64,000 bases of DNA from JASDSY01 sp041441465 (lineage in GTDB: Bacteria > Muiribacteriota > UBA9980): the NCBI GenBank assembly GCA_041441465.1, contig JASDSY010000040.1, positions 62,001 through 126,000 on the forward strand, read 5' to 3'. The position numbers and the translations under genes are program-made. This document shows positions 37,376 through 46,761 of this stretch, piece after piece. The notes below the pieces were generated by a model that worked only from the letters and a program-made list of their open reading frames with translations, made no database searches and was not told the DNA's origin. How positions within the stretch are numbered: the first letter of the stretch is position 1; each line of letters opens with the position of its first letter.

Positions 37376-37615
37376 ATGGCTTCACCAAAAAATAATATTA
37401 AAATAAAAAAAGATGATGAAATAAATAAAATATGTATCGACTGCAGGCAGGATTGCAAGCAAAGTCCGGCCATTGCGATACTTTCATGTCCTCAAAAAAT
37501 TCAAATCGACGAGCAATTAACTCTTTTTGATAATACGGGAAAACCGAAAAAATTCAAAGTCAGCAAAACTCCCGTGGCGAAAGCCACAAAAATAAGGCGA
37601 AAAAAAATCTGCTGA
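37376..37615 (+). CDS. Small Cys-containing basic protein (79 aa)
   Basis: A short Lys-rich protein with CxxCxxxC at residues 20-27, another Cys at 38 (SCPQ) and a terminal Cys79. The first four could bind a metal. I do not recognise the family. No Shine-Dalgarno is visible. A loose promoter (TTGAAA 37333-37338, TAAATT 37356-37361) would give an almost leaderless message. Lower confidence than most genes here. A weak hairpin with a T-run follows at 37644-37662. Confidence 0.5.
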   Translation: MASPKNNIKIKKDDEINKICIDCRQDCKQSPAIAILSCPQKIQIDEQLTLFDNTGKPKKFKVSKTPVAKATKIRRKKIC

Positions 37616-37731
37616 TAATTTTATTATTATAAGCGTTTTTTATCAGCGCTGGCTGTTTTTTTGTCAACCTATGGAAGAAGTAAAAAAATTCATAAAGATA
37701 TTATTTTTAAATTATTTGGAGGAATGTAAAA

Positions 37732-40497
37732 TTGGACGAGATTAAGTTAGAAAAAGGATATAATCACAAAAATATCGAAGACAGGCTTTATAACGAATGG
37801 TGTGAAAAAGGGTATTTTACGGCCGCTACCGGCGCGGAACATACCAACGCTGATGCGTTTACTATAGTTATCCCGCCGCCTAACGTTACCGGAATACTTC
37901 ATATGGGCCATGCTTTGAACTCGACAATGCAGGATATCGTGATAAGATATCAGAAAATGAAAGGCATGAACACTTTATGGCTGCCCGGCACAGATCATGC
38001 CGGTATTGCGACACAGAACGTAGTCGAAAAAATGTTGGCTAAAGAAAAACTTCGCCGTCAGGATCTCGGACGTGAGAAATTCGTAGAACGTGTCTGGGAA
38101 TGGAAGAAGAAAACCGGCTCGACTATTATCAACCAGCTTAAAAAAATGGGAGCGGCCTGCGATTGGAGCCGCGAGCGTTTTACTATGGACGAAGGGCTTT
38201 CAAAGGCTGTACGCAAGGTTTTCGTATCGCTATATAACGAAGGACTCATATACCGCGGCAACAGAATTATTAACTGGTGCCCCCGCTGTACTACCGCGCT
38301 TTCGAATGACGAGGTTGAATTTCATGATCTCGCCGGAAAATTATGGCATATCAAATATAAAGTCGTAAAGGATCAGTCCAGGACCGATCTGCCTGATTAT
38401 CTTATTGTCGCTACTACTCGCCCCGAGACGATGCTTGGCGATACCGGTATCGCGGTTTCTCCGAAGGACGACCGCTACAAAAACTTGATAGGCCTGAAAG
38501 TTATTCTGCCGCTTATGAACCGTGAGATACCGGTTGTAGGCGACGAATATGTCGATGTCGCTTTCGGCACCGGCGCCGTTAAAGTTACGCCCGCGCATGA
38601 TCCTAACGACTTCGAGATGGGCCGGCGCCATAATCTCGATACGATAATAGTTATGGATACCGCCGGAAAAATGAACGAAAATTCAGGCGTATATCAGGGG
38701 CTTTCACGCTTCGACGCGCGTAAGAAAATCATCGAGGATTTAACTGAACAGGGCTTACTGGTTAAAATAGAGGACCATAATCATGCGGTAGGACATTGCT
38801 ACCGTTGCGATACGGTTATCGAACCGTACCTTTCGCTTCAGTGGTTCGTGAATATGAAACCGCTCGCCGAGCTTGCCATTAAAGCGGTAAAAGACGGCGA
38901 TACGGAATTTATGCCTAAACGCTGGGAAAAAACTTATTTTCACTGGCTCGAAAATATAAGGGATTGGTGTATTTCAAGGCAGTTGTGGTGGGGGCACAGG
39001 ATTCCTGTATGGTATTGCGAAGATTGCGGCGCCGTTAACGTTTCAGAGAATGAGGTTATGAAATGCGAAAAATGCTCGTCAAATAAACTTCGCCAGGAAG
39101 AAGACGTGCTTGACACATGGTTTTCATCTGCCCTCTGGCCGTTCTCGACGCTTGGCTGGCCTGAAAAAACAGTTGATTTAAATACTTTTTATCCGACATC
39201 GGTTCTGGTTACGGCTTTTGATATCATATATCTCTGGGTTGCGCGCATGATTATGATGGGCGTTAAGTTCATGGGAAAGGTTCCATTTAAAAAGGTATAT
39301 TTTACAACGCTCGTTCGTGATGAGCACGGCGAAAAAATGAGTAAATCCAGAGGTAACGCAATTGATCCGTTGTCTGTTATTGAAAATTACGGCACTGACG
39401 CTTTAAGATTTACATTGGCTGCGCTTGCCAGCACGACTTCCGATATGAGCCTTTCCTATAACGCAATCGAAGGTTACAGAAATTTTGCGAATAAGATATG
39501 GAACGCTTCGCGTTTTGCGCTTATGAACATGGCGGATTTCGATGCTAAGGCTGTAGAATCGGTTAAAAAATTGTCTGATTTGGCGCTTGAATTGCCGGAT
39601 AAATATATGCTCATGAAACTTGACGACCTTATAAAAAATACGCGCCGTTATCTCGATGAATATGATTTCGCGCACGCGGCCGGCGGTGTTTATGAATTTA
39701 TATGGTCGGAATTATGCGACTGGTATATTGAAATAATAAAACCGCGTCTTTATTCGAAAGCCGAAAACGACAAATCGCGTTTTGCCGCGCAGGCAGTTTT
39801 AAATTATATATTTATTGAAACGTTAAAAGTGCTGCATCCTTTCATGCCTTTTATCTCAGAGGAGATTTATAAAAATTTCCCGAAAAGCGCCATTGAAAAA
39901 GAATCCTTGATGATTTCCGAATTCCCTTCGGCCGAAAGTTTTAAAAATAAAACAGGATTTGATTTTAATACGGCAGAAAAGGGTAAATTATATTCCGAAT
40001 TCAAGCTTTTGCAGGAAATAATAATCGCTTCCCGTCAGATAAGGGCGGAATTGCAGGTATCGCCGGGCATTCAGATAAAACCGGTTCTCGTAAACCAGTC
40101 TGACGATATTTCAAGGCTTTTGCTGGCGAATTCGATATGGATGAAATCGCTCATGCGTGCCGAAAGTTTCGAATTCTCGAAATATATGGCCGAAAAACCT
40201 AAAGGCGCGGCGACCGCGTCGGTGGTATGCGATATACCTGGAATTTCAGATGAGAACAGGCGCGTTGACATATACATTCCGCTTCTTGAATTTATAGATG
40301 TCGAGAAAGAGCGCGAAAGAATAAACAAGGAAATCGCTAAAATGGACGAAGAGCTGGCGTTCGTCACAAAAAAACTCGAGAACAAGAATTTTATCGAACG
40401 CGCCAAGCCCGATGTTATCGAAAAAGAGCGCGCCAAACTTGACAAGTACAAACAACTAAAAGACAAGCTTATAGCCACTTTGAAATCATACGAATAA
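37732..40497 (+). CDS. valS: Valyl-tRNA synthetase
   Basis: A 921-residue class I synthetase charging tRNA-Val. PPPNVTGILHMGHALN carries the HIGH motif (HMGH, 57-60) and KMSKS is at 535-539 before RGN. The CP1 editing domain is present (TTRPETMLGDTG, GTGAVKVTPAHDPNDFEMG), as is the tRNA-binding anticodon domain and the C-terminal coiled coil (about 850-921) typical of ValRS. The start is TTG with GGAGGA eight bases upstream. Length is normal. No T-box leader could be recognised in the 116-bp gap upstream. Confidence 0.97.
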   Translation: MDEIKLEKGYNHKNIEDRLYNEWCEKGYFTAATGAEHTNADAFTIVIPPPNVTGILHMGHALNSTMQDIVIRYQKMKGMNTLWLPGTDHAGIATQNVVEKMLAKEKLRRQDLGREKFVERVWEWKKKTGSTIINQLKKMGAACDWSRERFTMDEGLSKAVRKVFVSLYNEGLIYRGNRIINWCPRCTTALSNDEVEFHDLAGKLWHIKYKVVKDQSRTDLPDYLIVATTRPETMLGDTGIAVSPKDDRYKNLIGLKVILPLMNREIPVVGDEYVDVAFGTGAVKVTPAHDPNDFEMGRRHNLDTIIVMDTAGKMNENSGVYQGLSRFDARKKIIEDLTEQGLLVKIEDHNHAVGHCYRCDTVIEPYLSLQWFVNMKPLAELAIKAVKDGDTEFMPKRWEKTYFHWLENIRDWCISRQLWWGHRIPVWYCEDCGAVNVSENEVMKCEKCSSNKLRQEEDVLDTWFSSALWPFSTLGWPEKTVDLNTFYPTSVLVTAFDIIYLWVARMIMMGVKFMGKVPFKKVYFTTLVRDEHGEKMSKSRGNAIDPLSVIENYGTDALRFTLAALASTTSDMSLSYNAIEGYRNFANKIWNASRFALMNMADFDAKAVESVKKLSDLALELPDKYMLMKLDDLIKNTRRYLDEYDFAHAAGGVYEFIWSELCDWYIEIIKPRLYSKAENDKSRFAAQAVLNYIFIETLKVLHPFMPFISEEIYKNFPKSAIEKESLMISEFPSAESFKNKTGFDFNTAEKGKLYSEFKLLQEIIIASRQIRAELQVSPGIQIKPVLVNQSDDISRLLLANSIWMKSLMRAESFEFSKYMAEKPKGAATASVVCDIPGISDENRRVDIYIPLLEFIDVEKERERINKEIAKMDEELAFVTKKLENKNFIERAKPDVIEKERAKLDKYKQLKDKLIATLKSYE

Positions 40498-40523
40498 TTC
40501 AGGGGGCAGGCCAGGTTAAAAAT

Positions 40524-40578
40524 AAATATCGAATATTGAATATTCGCTGTGGCATATCCAATATTCGATATTTTTAAT
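40524..40578 (+). terminator. Inverted repeat / terminator after valS
   Basis: AAATATCGAATATTG (40524-40538) pairs perfectly with CAATATTCGATATTT (40559-40573), followed by T-rich DNA. The left arm also belongs to a second palindrome, CGAATATT-G-AATATTCG (40530-40546), so alternative folds are possible. Confidence 0.65.
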
Positions 40579-40618
40579 ATTGTTCCATATAAATATTACA
40601 ATAAAGGAATATGCAATA

Positions 40619-41476
40619 ATGATATTTAAGGGATACTCGAAGGCGAAATATAGCAGCTGGTTATACTATTCGCCGTATCATACGCTGTTTGACGCCGGCG
40701 AGGGCATTAACACTATTTTGGAAGAGAAAATAGTGGCTATTAATAACATACTTTTATCGCACGGCCATACCGATCATTATACCGGACTTATAAACATACT
40801 CATGACTAAATTCGGCCATTATTATTCGACGGGCGAATTTGCCGATCTTTATATTTATTATCCGAAAGAAGACAAAGCTCTTATTTTTTTCATTGATTAT
40901 ATAAAGAAATTTTATGATTTGAGCAAATTGACTCAATTTAATATAAACTGGATCCCGGTTGAGCACGGCTGTAAATACCAGTTCCATACCCGTTTAAATA
41001 CGTATCTCGAAACATTCAGCGTGGAGCATACGAAAGATGTCGTAAGCATGGGTTATAATATAGTTGAGCGCCGCAATAAGTTGCGGCCGGAATTCAGTCA
41101 TTTGAAGCCGGAAGAGGTCAAAGGTAAAATTGACGAATTGGGCCGCGAGGCTGTTTTATTTGTCGATGATAAGAGGACAATAACATATTGCGGCGATTCG
41201 ATAAATTCTCCTTCCTGTTATTTTGACAATACAGATGTCTTAATACATGAGGCGACCTTTTTAAAAGACGAGGACAGGTGCGGGCAATTGCATTCGACAC
41301 TGCGCGAGGCAGTTGAGAAAGCCCTGGCCGCAAAAGCAAAAAAGGTTATTCTATTTCATATATCGACACGTTATAAAATCGATGACATAAAAAGCGAGCT
41401 GGCGAAAATCGAAAAAAACGGCAAATTGCCGCTTGAAATATATTATATTGCGCCTGGCAGAATTTTTGAAATTTAG
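40619..41476 (+). CDS. RNase Z-like metallo-beta-lactamase fold hydrolase
   Basis: Predicted 285 residues. The zinc motif is SHGHTDH (47-53), followed by later ligands in YCGDS, HEATF and the closing FHISTRY. HEATF...HST...A...FHxSxRY is the pattern of tRNase Z, which trims tRNA 3' ends. The N-terminus differs from typical RNase Z (no FLGTGA start), so another phosphodiesterase of the family is possible. I start at ATG 40619 with AAGGA upstream; the frame runs back to a TTG at 40580 lying in the valS terminator region. Confidence 0.78.
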   Translation: MIFKGYSKAKYSSWLYYSPYHTLFDAGEGINTILEEKIVAINNILLSHGHTDHYTGLINILMTKFGHYYSTGEFADLYIYYPKEDKALIFFIDYIKKFYDLSKLTQFNINWIPVEHGCKYQFHTRLNTYLETFSVEHTKDVVSMGYNIVERRNKLRPEFSHLKPEEVKGKIDELGREAVLFVDDKRTITYCGDSINSPSCYFDNTDVLIHEATFLKDEDRCGQLHSTLREAVEKALAAKAKKVILFHISTRYKIDDIKSELAKIEKNGKLPLEIYYIAPGRIFEI

Positions 41477-41838
41477 ATATTTTTAGTTTTGGTAAGTGTT
41501 ATTGCCTTGAAATTTTAGCTAATCGCTTGATTATTCTATTAAATGATATATAAACTAAGAAAAATAAAGAAAAAAGAAGAAAAAAAAAGAATTTTCAAGC
41601 ATTTGCCTGAAAACATTTTTATTTTAGAGTTGAGTAATTTTAACTTTAAATATAGAATTTGCCGCAAATATTAGATATATGATAAATAAAATTAAAAAAT
41701 AAAATATTTGTTATTTACAGGGAGGTGCAGTTTTTTATTCGGGAATATTTGAAGCATATTTCTGGATAGTTTTATTATTTTCATTTTGAATTATTAGCCG
41801 TTAAGCGGCAAAATAAAAAAAGGAGTTTATTAAAGAAC
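41477..41838. other. Gene-free AT-rich region upstream of the lysine-rich exported protein
   Basis: 362 bp with a purine tract (41566-41592) and a strong isolated GGGAGGTG at 41720-41727. The GTG within it opens only a 14-codon frame, so I do not call a gene. It probably serves as the promoter and leader of the next gene, but no convincing -35/-10 pair was found. Confidence 0.4.
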
Positions 41839-42801
41839 ATGAAAAAAGTTTTCAGTTTATCAGTAATTATTGCATTTTTAGCAATGTCATTAAGTTTTAA
41901 CCTTAACTCGTCTTACGCTGCTGCGGAAGAAAAACCTGCTGCCGTAGAAGCTGCCGCCGCTGCGCCTGAAGCAGAAGCTGCCGCCGCCGATACGACCGCT
42001 AAAAAAACAACGAAAAAAGCCGCAAAAAAAGCTACAAAAAAATCAACTGCCGCAAAGAAAGTCGCTAAAGGCGAAACACTTTCAAATTTGGTAAAAGCTT
42101 TTAACGCTGTTCACCCTGATGTCGTATTTGCCGCTAAGTATGTAAACTCGAAAAGCGAAGATTTCGACAAAGCAATGGCTAAAGCACTCGCTAACGACCT
42201 GTTAAAATGGAAAAAACTTAAAATCCAGATCAAAAATTTGAAAAAATCAAAATCAGCCGATCTTGACGCTAAGAATGAAGAATTAAAGGAATTAGAAGGA
42301 AGCATTATCGCTAAATACACAGAAGGCGCCGCGCCAGCAGAAGGCGCAGCCGATGAGAATTCATTAGAACCTAAAACAGAAAAAGGCAAAGAAATACTTG
42401 AAAAATTAAGACAGAAAAAAGCCGGCGAAGAAGGCGCGGCACCTGCTGAAGAAGAGAAAAAAGCGGAAGAGCCGAAACCGGCAGTTGCAAAAACTCCTTC
42501 CAACGTTAGAGTTGAGCCGAAACGCGCATGCTACAACAATATCGAACCTAACGGCGAATCAACGACAAGAGTTACATTTGTAAACAAAGGCAAATCAGTT
42601 TTCGAAGGAACAGTTGTACCTATAGAAAATTGGATCAGCGTTAATCCTACTACAGTTACAATTGAACCTGGTTCAAAAATAGACGTTGATGTTACAATTA
42701 AAGCTCAGGAATCTTCAAAAACACGTTTCGAAGGCTCGATCGAATTAAGAACAGAAGGCGAATCGTCAAGAAGAATTCCGGTCGTAGTAAGAACGAAATA
42801 A
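41839..42801 (+). CDS. Exported protein with histone H1-like lysine tract and Ig-like C-terminal domain
   Basis: A 320-residue protein. Residues 1-28 are a Sec signal (ending SSYAA). An Ala/Glu-rich stretch precedes a histone H1-like tract (TTKKAAKKATKKSTAAKK, about 53-73). A helical middle (about 75-155) and an acidic Pro/Ala/Glu linker follow. Residues about 215-320 form a beta-sandwich (VEPKRACYNNIEPNGESTTR, then WISVNPTTVTIEPGSKIDV) resembling BACON/MSP-like Ig domains. I do not recognise the whole protein. Its export makes DNA packaging unlikely; the basic tract might bind a surface polyanion or extracellular DNA, which is speculative. GGAG lies about 14 bases before the ATG. Confidence 0.78.
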   Translation: MKKVFSLSVIIAFLAMSLSFNLNSSYAAAEEKPAAVEAAAAAPEAEAAAADTTAKKTTKKAAKKATKKSTAAKKVAKGETLSNLVKAFNAVHPDVVFAAKYVNSKSEDFDKAMAKALANDLLKWKKLKIQIKNLKKSKSADLDAKNEELKELEGSIIAKYTEGAAPAEGAADENSLEPKTEKGKEILEKLRQKKAGEEGAAPAEEEKKAEEPKPAVAKTPSNVRVEPKRACYNNIEPNGESTTRVTFVNKGKSVFEGTVVPIENWISVNPTTVTIEPGSKIDVDVTIKAQESSKTRFEGSIELRTEGESSRRIPVVVRTK

Positions 42802-42845
42802 TAATATTTTTAAACTCTAATATATATTCAAAAATTTAAGTCCTA

Positions 42846-42890
42846 AAAAAATGGATGCCGGTTGGTTTAATGCCGGTGTCCATTTTTATT
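42846..42890 (+). terminator. Intrinsic terminator after the lysine-rich protein gene
   Basis: AAAAATGGAtgCCGG (42847-42861) pairs with CCGGtgTCCATTTTT (42873-42887), then T-rich DNA. Confidence 0.85.
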
Positions 42891-42977
42891 ATAAAAAATA
42901 TTTTTTATTAATTTGTTAATTGGAATGCCAAAACTCACTTAAAAATAAAAATTTAAATTGTTAGTTTATAAACAATA

Positions 42978-43020
42978 AAAAAAGAGCTGTCAAAAAAAAT
43001 TTTAAAACAGCTCTTTTTTA
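42978..43020. terminator. Bidirectional terminator before the molybdenum hydroxylase operon end
   Basis: AAAAAAGAGCTGT (42978-42990) pairs perfectly with ACAGCTCTTTTTT (43007-43019). It lies 28 bp beyond the stop of the molybdenum subunit gene on the minus strand and can serve both strands. Confidence 0.88.
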
Positions 43021-43046
43021 TTTAGCTATATTTTAAATAGCGGTTA

Positions 43047-45413
43047 TTATTTTTTTTGCTCTTTTTCCATGAGCGCAAACAGGATTTTTTCCGGTGTCAG
43101 CGGCAGATCTTTTATTCTTATGCCGCATGCGTCAAAAACTGCGTTTGCCACTGCAGGAGCCGGGCCGTCAAGCGGAATTTCCGCCACCGATTTAGCGCCG
43201 AACGGGCCTGTCGGTTCGTATGTTTCAATAAGATGTGTCGTCATTTCAGGCATATCGAGTGTTGAGAATATTTTGTAATCGAGAAAATTCGGGTTCAATG
43301 TTACACCCTTGGAATCGAATTTCATTTCTTCGGTAAGCGCATATCCAAGACCCATGTGAACGCCGCCTTCGATCTGGCCTTCGGCCATGACGGGATTGAT
43401 CGGCATGCCGCAGTCTACGGCCGACGAGAATTTTGTAACGCGCACTTTTCCTGTCTGTGTATCGACTTCGACTTCGCAGCCCTGGACCGCGAACGGCGGC
43501 GGCGAGTCATAAGAAATATATGAACCTGTGCCTATTATCTGGAACTGGTCTTCCTTATACAGCGTATAAAGCGCGATGTCTTGATATGACATTTTATTCT
43601 GGGTTTTATTCGAATAAACCATTGAATCCTGGCAATATAAATTTTCGGCAGGTTCCTTTAATAATTTTGCCGCGACTTCTATGATTTGTTTTTTGCATTC
43701 AAGGGCCGCTCTGGAAACAGCCGTTCCAGAGATATATGTGGTGGAAGACGCGTAAGCTCCTACATCGAACGGCGTCATGTCCGTATCGGATGAATAAACG
43801 ATCATTTTTGACGTAGGTATGCATAAAACTTCGGCCGCCATCTGTGCGAGTATAGTGTCAGAACCCGTGCCGAGGTCGGTAGCGCCGCACAGAAGGTTGA
43901 ATGATCCGTCATCGTTCATTTTTATAGAAGCCGAACCCATGTCGACTCCAGGAATAGCCGTGCCGTGCATCAGCATTGCGAGGCCGACACCTTTTTTTAT
44001 GTGGCTTTTTTTGTTTTCTTCGGCATATTGTTTCTTTTTATTGTGCCAGTCGAGGTCTCTGGTAACCTTGTCCAGACACTGCTGCATGCCACATGTGCGG
44101 ATTATCTGTTCGAAACCTTCGCGGCCTTCGCCGAGCGCCTTTGAAAGCAGAAGAACGTCGCCGACTTTTACCTGGTTTTTGCGGCGCAGCTCGAGAGTGT
44201 CAATACCCATTTTTACAGCGCATTCGTCGAAGTGCGAATCCAGGGCGAAATAACCCTGCGGTCCGCCGTATCCGCGGAACGCGCCTGCGACAGGCAGGTT
44301 AGTGTAAACTATTGTAGCCTCGAAGTATGTATTTGCGCAATTATATAATGAAAGCGCTTTGGAGCCGGTATTGCACTGCACCGTTAAAGCGTGTGCGCCG
44401 TATGCCCCTGTATTGGCCAGAACTTTTAATGAAAGACCGGTCATTGTGCCGTCTTTTTTGAAGCCGGTTTTTACTTTTATTATCTGAGGATGCCTTGTTC
44501 TCGATGAAACAAATTCCTCGTGGCGTGTATATTCGATTCTTACGGCTTTTTTTGTTAGAAATGTCAGCATTGCGCACATATCTTCGGTAATTATTTCCTG
44601 TTTAACGCCGAAAGAGCCGCCGGTTCTTGGTTTAATGAGCCTGATTTTCTGGACAGGCACACCGAGGACCTTTGCCACTATGCGGCGTGAATGGAAAGGT
44701 ACCTGCGTGGAGGTATAAATTACGATTCTTTCGTCTTCATCGATATATGTTATGGAAACATGAGGTTCGAGCGGTACATGCTGCACATATTGAACCGAAT
44801 ATTCATTTTCAAAAACATGGTCGGATTCTTTAAACGCTTTTTCGACATCGCCGACTTCGGCTTTGACGTGAGCCGCAAGGTTTTTGTTTTTATCCGTGAT
44901 GCCTGTAGCGTCGAGTTCGTCGTGAATTACTACCGCGCCGGGCTTCATTGAATCGCGAGGGTCCAAAATCGCCGGGAGAAGCTGGTATTCGACTTTAATC
45001 GAGTCGATGGCGGCCTGGGCTATTTCGGGAGTTTCAGCCACTACGGCGCATACTTTATCGCCTGCATAGCGTACTTTGGTGTCGAATAAAACGGTATCGT
45101 AAGGTGACGGTTCAGGATAATTCTGACCTGCTGTCGTGTATGGCACGCGCGGCACGTTTTCATGTGAAAATACGCCTATTACGCCCGGCATTTTAAGTGC
45201 AGCAGAGGCGTCAATTTTTTTGATTATTGCGTGTGCGTGAGGCGAGTGCATTATTTTGGCGTGATACAGTTTATCGATCGGAAGCTTTGCATCGTCGACA
45301 TAAACGGCTTTGCCGCGTGCCATTTTGTCGCCGTCGACTTTCCTTTTATTCTGTCCGACTTCTTTTAAATTTTTACGTAATTTTTCGTTATCAACAATAA
45401 ATTCTTTGTTCAT
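43047..45413 (-). CDS. Xanthine dehydrogenase-family molybdenum hydroxylase, large (Mo-binding) subunit
   Basis: A 788-residue subunit holding the molybdopterin cofactor and substrate site. It shows RTGGSFGVKQE (the GGxFGxK cofactor loop), GAFRGYGGPQG, and near the end GPFGAKSVAEIPLDGPAPAV, in which the Glu is the expected catalytic base. The AYxCSFR loop of form I CO dehydrogenase is absent, so it is not that enzyme. A nitrogen heterocycle (xanthine, nicotinate-like) or an aldehyde is plausible. It is third in a FAD/FeS/Mo operon, sharing one base with the FeS gene. No maturation gene (XdhC/MocA type) is nearby. Confidence 0.9.
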   Translation of the reverse strand: MNKEFIVDNEKLRKNLKEVGQNKRKVDGDKMARGKAVYVDDAKLPIDKLYHAKIMHSPHAHAIIKKIDASAALKMPGVIGVFSHENVPRVPYTTAGQNYPEPSPYDTVLFDTKVRYAGDKVCAVVAETPEIAQAAIDSIKVEYQLLPAILDPRDSMKPGAVVIHDELDATGITDKNKNLAAHVKAEVGDVEKAFKESDHVFENEYSVQYVQHVPLEPHVSITYIDEDERIVIYTSTQVPFHSRRIVAKVLGVPVQKIRLIKPRTGGSFGVKQEIITEDMCAMLTFLTKKAVRIEYTRHEEFVSSRTRHPQIIKVKTGFKKDGTMTGLSLKVLANTGAYGAHALTVQCNTGSKALSLYNCANTYFEATIVYTNLPVAGAFRGYGGPQGYFALDSHFDECAVKMGIDTLELRRKNQVKVGDVLLLSKALGEGREGFEQIIRTCGMQQCLDKVTRDLDWHNKKKQYAEENKKSHIKKGVGLAMLMHGTAIPGVDMGSASIKMNDDGSFNLLCGATDLGTGSDTILAQMAAEVLCIPTSKMIVYSSDTDMTPFDVGAYASSTTYISGTAVSRAALECKKQIIEVAAKLLKEPAENLYCQDSMVYSNKTQNKMSYQDIALYTLYKEDQFQIIGTGSYISYDSPPPFAVQGCEVEVDTQTGKVRVTKFSSAVDCGMPINPVMAEGQIEGGVHMGLGYALTEEMKFDSKGVTLNPNFLDYKIFSTLDMPEMTTHLIETYEPTGPFGAKSVAEIPLDGPAPAVANAVFDACGIRIKDLPLTPEKILFALMEKEQKK

Positions 45414-45883
45414 TATTTCTTAACACCACCCATTTCAGAAGCTGCCGCCATAATGGCGTCGATAGGTTTTTTATAACCGGTGCATCTGCAAAAATTGCCT
45501 GAGATTGCATCTTTTACGTCGTCAAGCGACGGTTTAGGGTTTTTAAGAAGCAGGGCGTAAGCGGAAAGCAGCATGCCGGGAGTGCAATAACCGCATTGAA
45601 TTGCGCCCATCTGTATGAATTTTTCTTGAAGTGTGCTTAATTTTCCGTTTTTTTCGAGGCCTTCGCATGTGATTATACTTGCGTCCTCGGCTTTTATAGC
45701 TGGGTATATGCATGTATTAACGGTATTACCGTTTAATACGACTGTGCACGCTCCGCATTCGCCGGTTTCGCAGCCATGTTTTACCGAAGTGTACCCGTTT
45801 TTTCTTAAAACGTCCATTAATGAATCTTTAATGTCTATTTCAAATATTTTCTTTTCGTCGTTAACAGTAACGTTTAATTTCAT
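45413..45883 (-). CDS. Molybdenum hydroxylase 2Fe-2S subunit
   Basis: A 156-residue electron-transfer subunit with two 2Fe-2S clusters. The N-terminal plant-ferredoxin-like domain has GCETGECGACTVVLNG and a later Cys (VNTC). The C-terminal helical domain has QCGYCTPGM and NFCRCTGYKKP. All eight ligand Cys are present. It passes electrons from the molybdenum subunit to the FAD subunit. It overlaps both neighbours by single bases. Confidence 0.95.
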   Translation of the reverse strand: MKLNVTVNDEKKIFEIDIKDSLMDVLRKNGYTSVKHGCETGECGACTVVLNGNTVNTCIYPAIKAEDASIITCEGLEKNGKLSTLQEKFIQMGAIQCGYCTPGMLLSAYALLLKNPKPSLDDVKDAISGNFCRCTGYKKPIDAIMAAASEMGGVKK

Positions 45884-46761
45884 TATAACTTTCCTCCCGC
45901 GTTATTGTATGCTTCGGTGATAAGGCGCGCAGCCAGAACTTTAGCGATTGTTCCCCGGTATTTTGCGCTTGCGCGGACATCGGATTTCGGGTCGATTGAT
46001 TTTGAAACGTGTTCGCACGCGGCTTTTATTATTTCAGCGCTTAATGCCTTTCCTGTGAGTTCGTTTTCAACTTCAGCGCAGCGTATGACTTTGTCTGAAA
46101 CCGATCCTAAAGCGAGTCTTACTGATTTTACATGCTGTTTTTCATCTAATTCAAGTGCGCATGCGCCGTTTACGACTGCTATATCGGTTTCGGTGCGGCC
46201 GAATTTTAAAAACGAGAAGCCGATTTTTTGTTCAGGCGCAGGAACCGGGATTTCAATTTCGGTCAGCATTTCATTGGAACCGAGGAGGGTTTTGCCTTTT
46301 GAAATTACAAAGGAATCAGCCAGGAATTCTTTCTTGTCCTTGCCGAGCGCGTGAAATTTAGCGTTAAGTACCATTAAAACCGGCATTAAATCGGAGGACG
46401 GCCATCCGGAAGCGATGTTGCCGCCGATTGTTGCCACGTTTCTGATTTGAACTGAAACGAATTTTTGGGCTGCTTTTGTGAGAACCGAATTAGCGAAATC
46501 CATGATCGTTGGATTGTGCTGGATTTCTGAAATTGTAGAAGTCGAGCCTATTTTTATGCTTTTTTTCTCTTTTTTTATGTATGAAAGCCCGGCTCTGGTT
46601 ATATCGACCAGATTTGTCATTGAATTCGTGTACCTTTTCGATACTATCAATTCAGTACCGCCGGCTATCAATATTGATCCGGGTTCTTGAGAAATCATCC
46701 GCACCGCGTCTTCCGGATTATGCGCGAGATGATATTTTTTTAATTCTCTAATGTACTGCAC
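45883..46761 (-). CDS. Molybdenum hydroxylase FAD-binding subunit
   Basis: A 292-residue subunit of the CoxM/XdhB type. SILIAGGTELIV and NVATIGGNIASGWPSSDL are the FAD-binding loops, with the CO-dehydrogenase flavoprotein C-terminal domain after residue 175. It probably donates electrons to NAD or another acceptor. The start is GTG, with GGAGGT five bases upstream. First gene of the operon, in coxMSL-like order FAD, FeS, Mo. Confidence 0.93.
   Translation of the reverse strand: MQYIRELKKYHLAHNPEDAVRMISQEPGSILIAGGTELIVSKRYTNSMTNLVDITRAGLSYIKKEKKSIKIGSTSTISEIQHNPTIMDFANSVLTKAAQKFVSVQIRNVATIGGNIASGWPSSDLMPVLMVLNAKFHALGKDKKEFLADSFVISKGKTLLGSNEMLTEIEIPVPAPEQKIGFSFLKFGRTETDIAVVNGACALELDEKQHVKSVRLALGSVSDKVIRCAEVENELTGKALSAEIIKAACEHVSKSIDPKSDVRASAKYRGTIAKVLAARLITEAYNNAGGKL

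Noticed and set aside
37616..37731. T-box leader for valS
   Set aside because: The gap is too short and lacks a T-box sequence and antiterminator fold.
41725..41769. GTG micro-frame after a strong GGGAGG in the gap before the lysine-rich protein gene
   Set aside because: Only 14 codons, with no conserved feature; it is more likely part of the leader.
42005..42060. Cytoplasmic histone-like nucleoid protein
   Set aside because: The lysine tract belongs to a protein with a clear signal peptide and a beta-sandwich domain, so a nucleoid role is unlikely.
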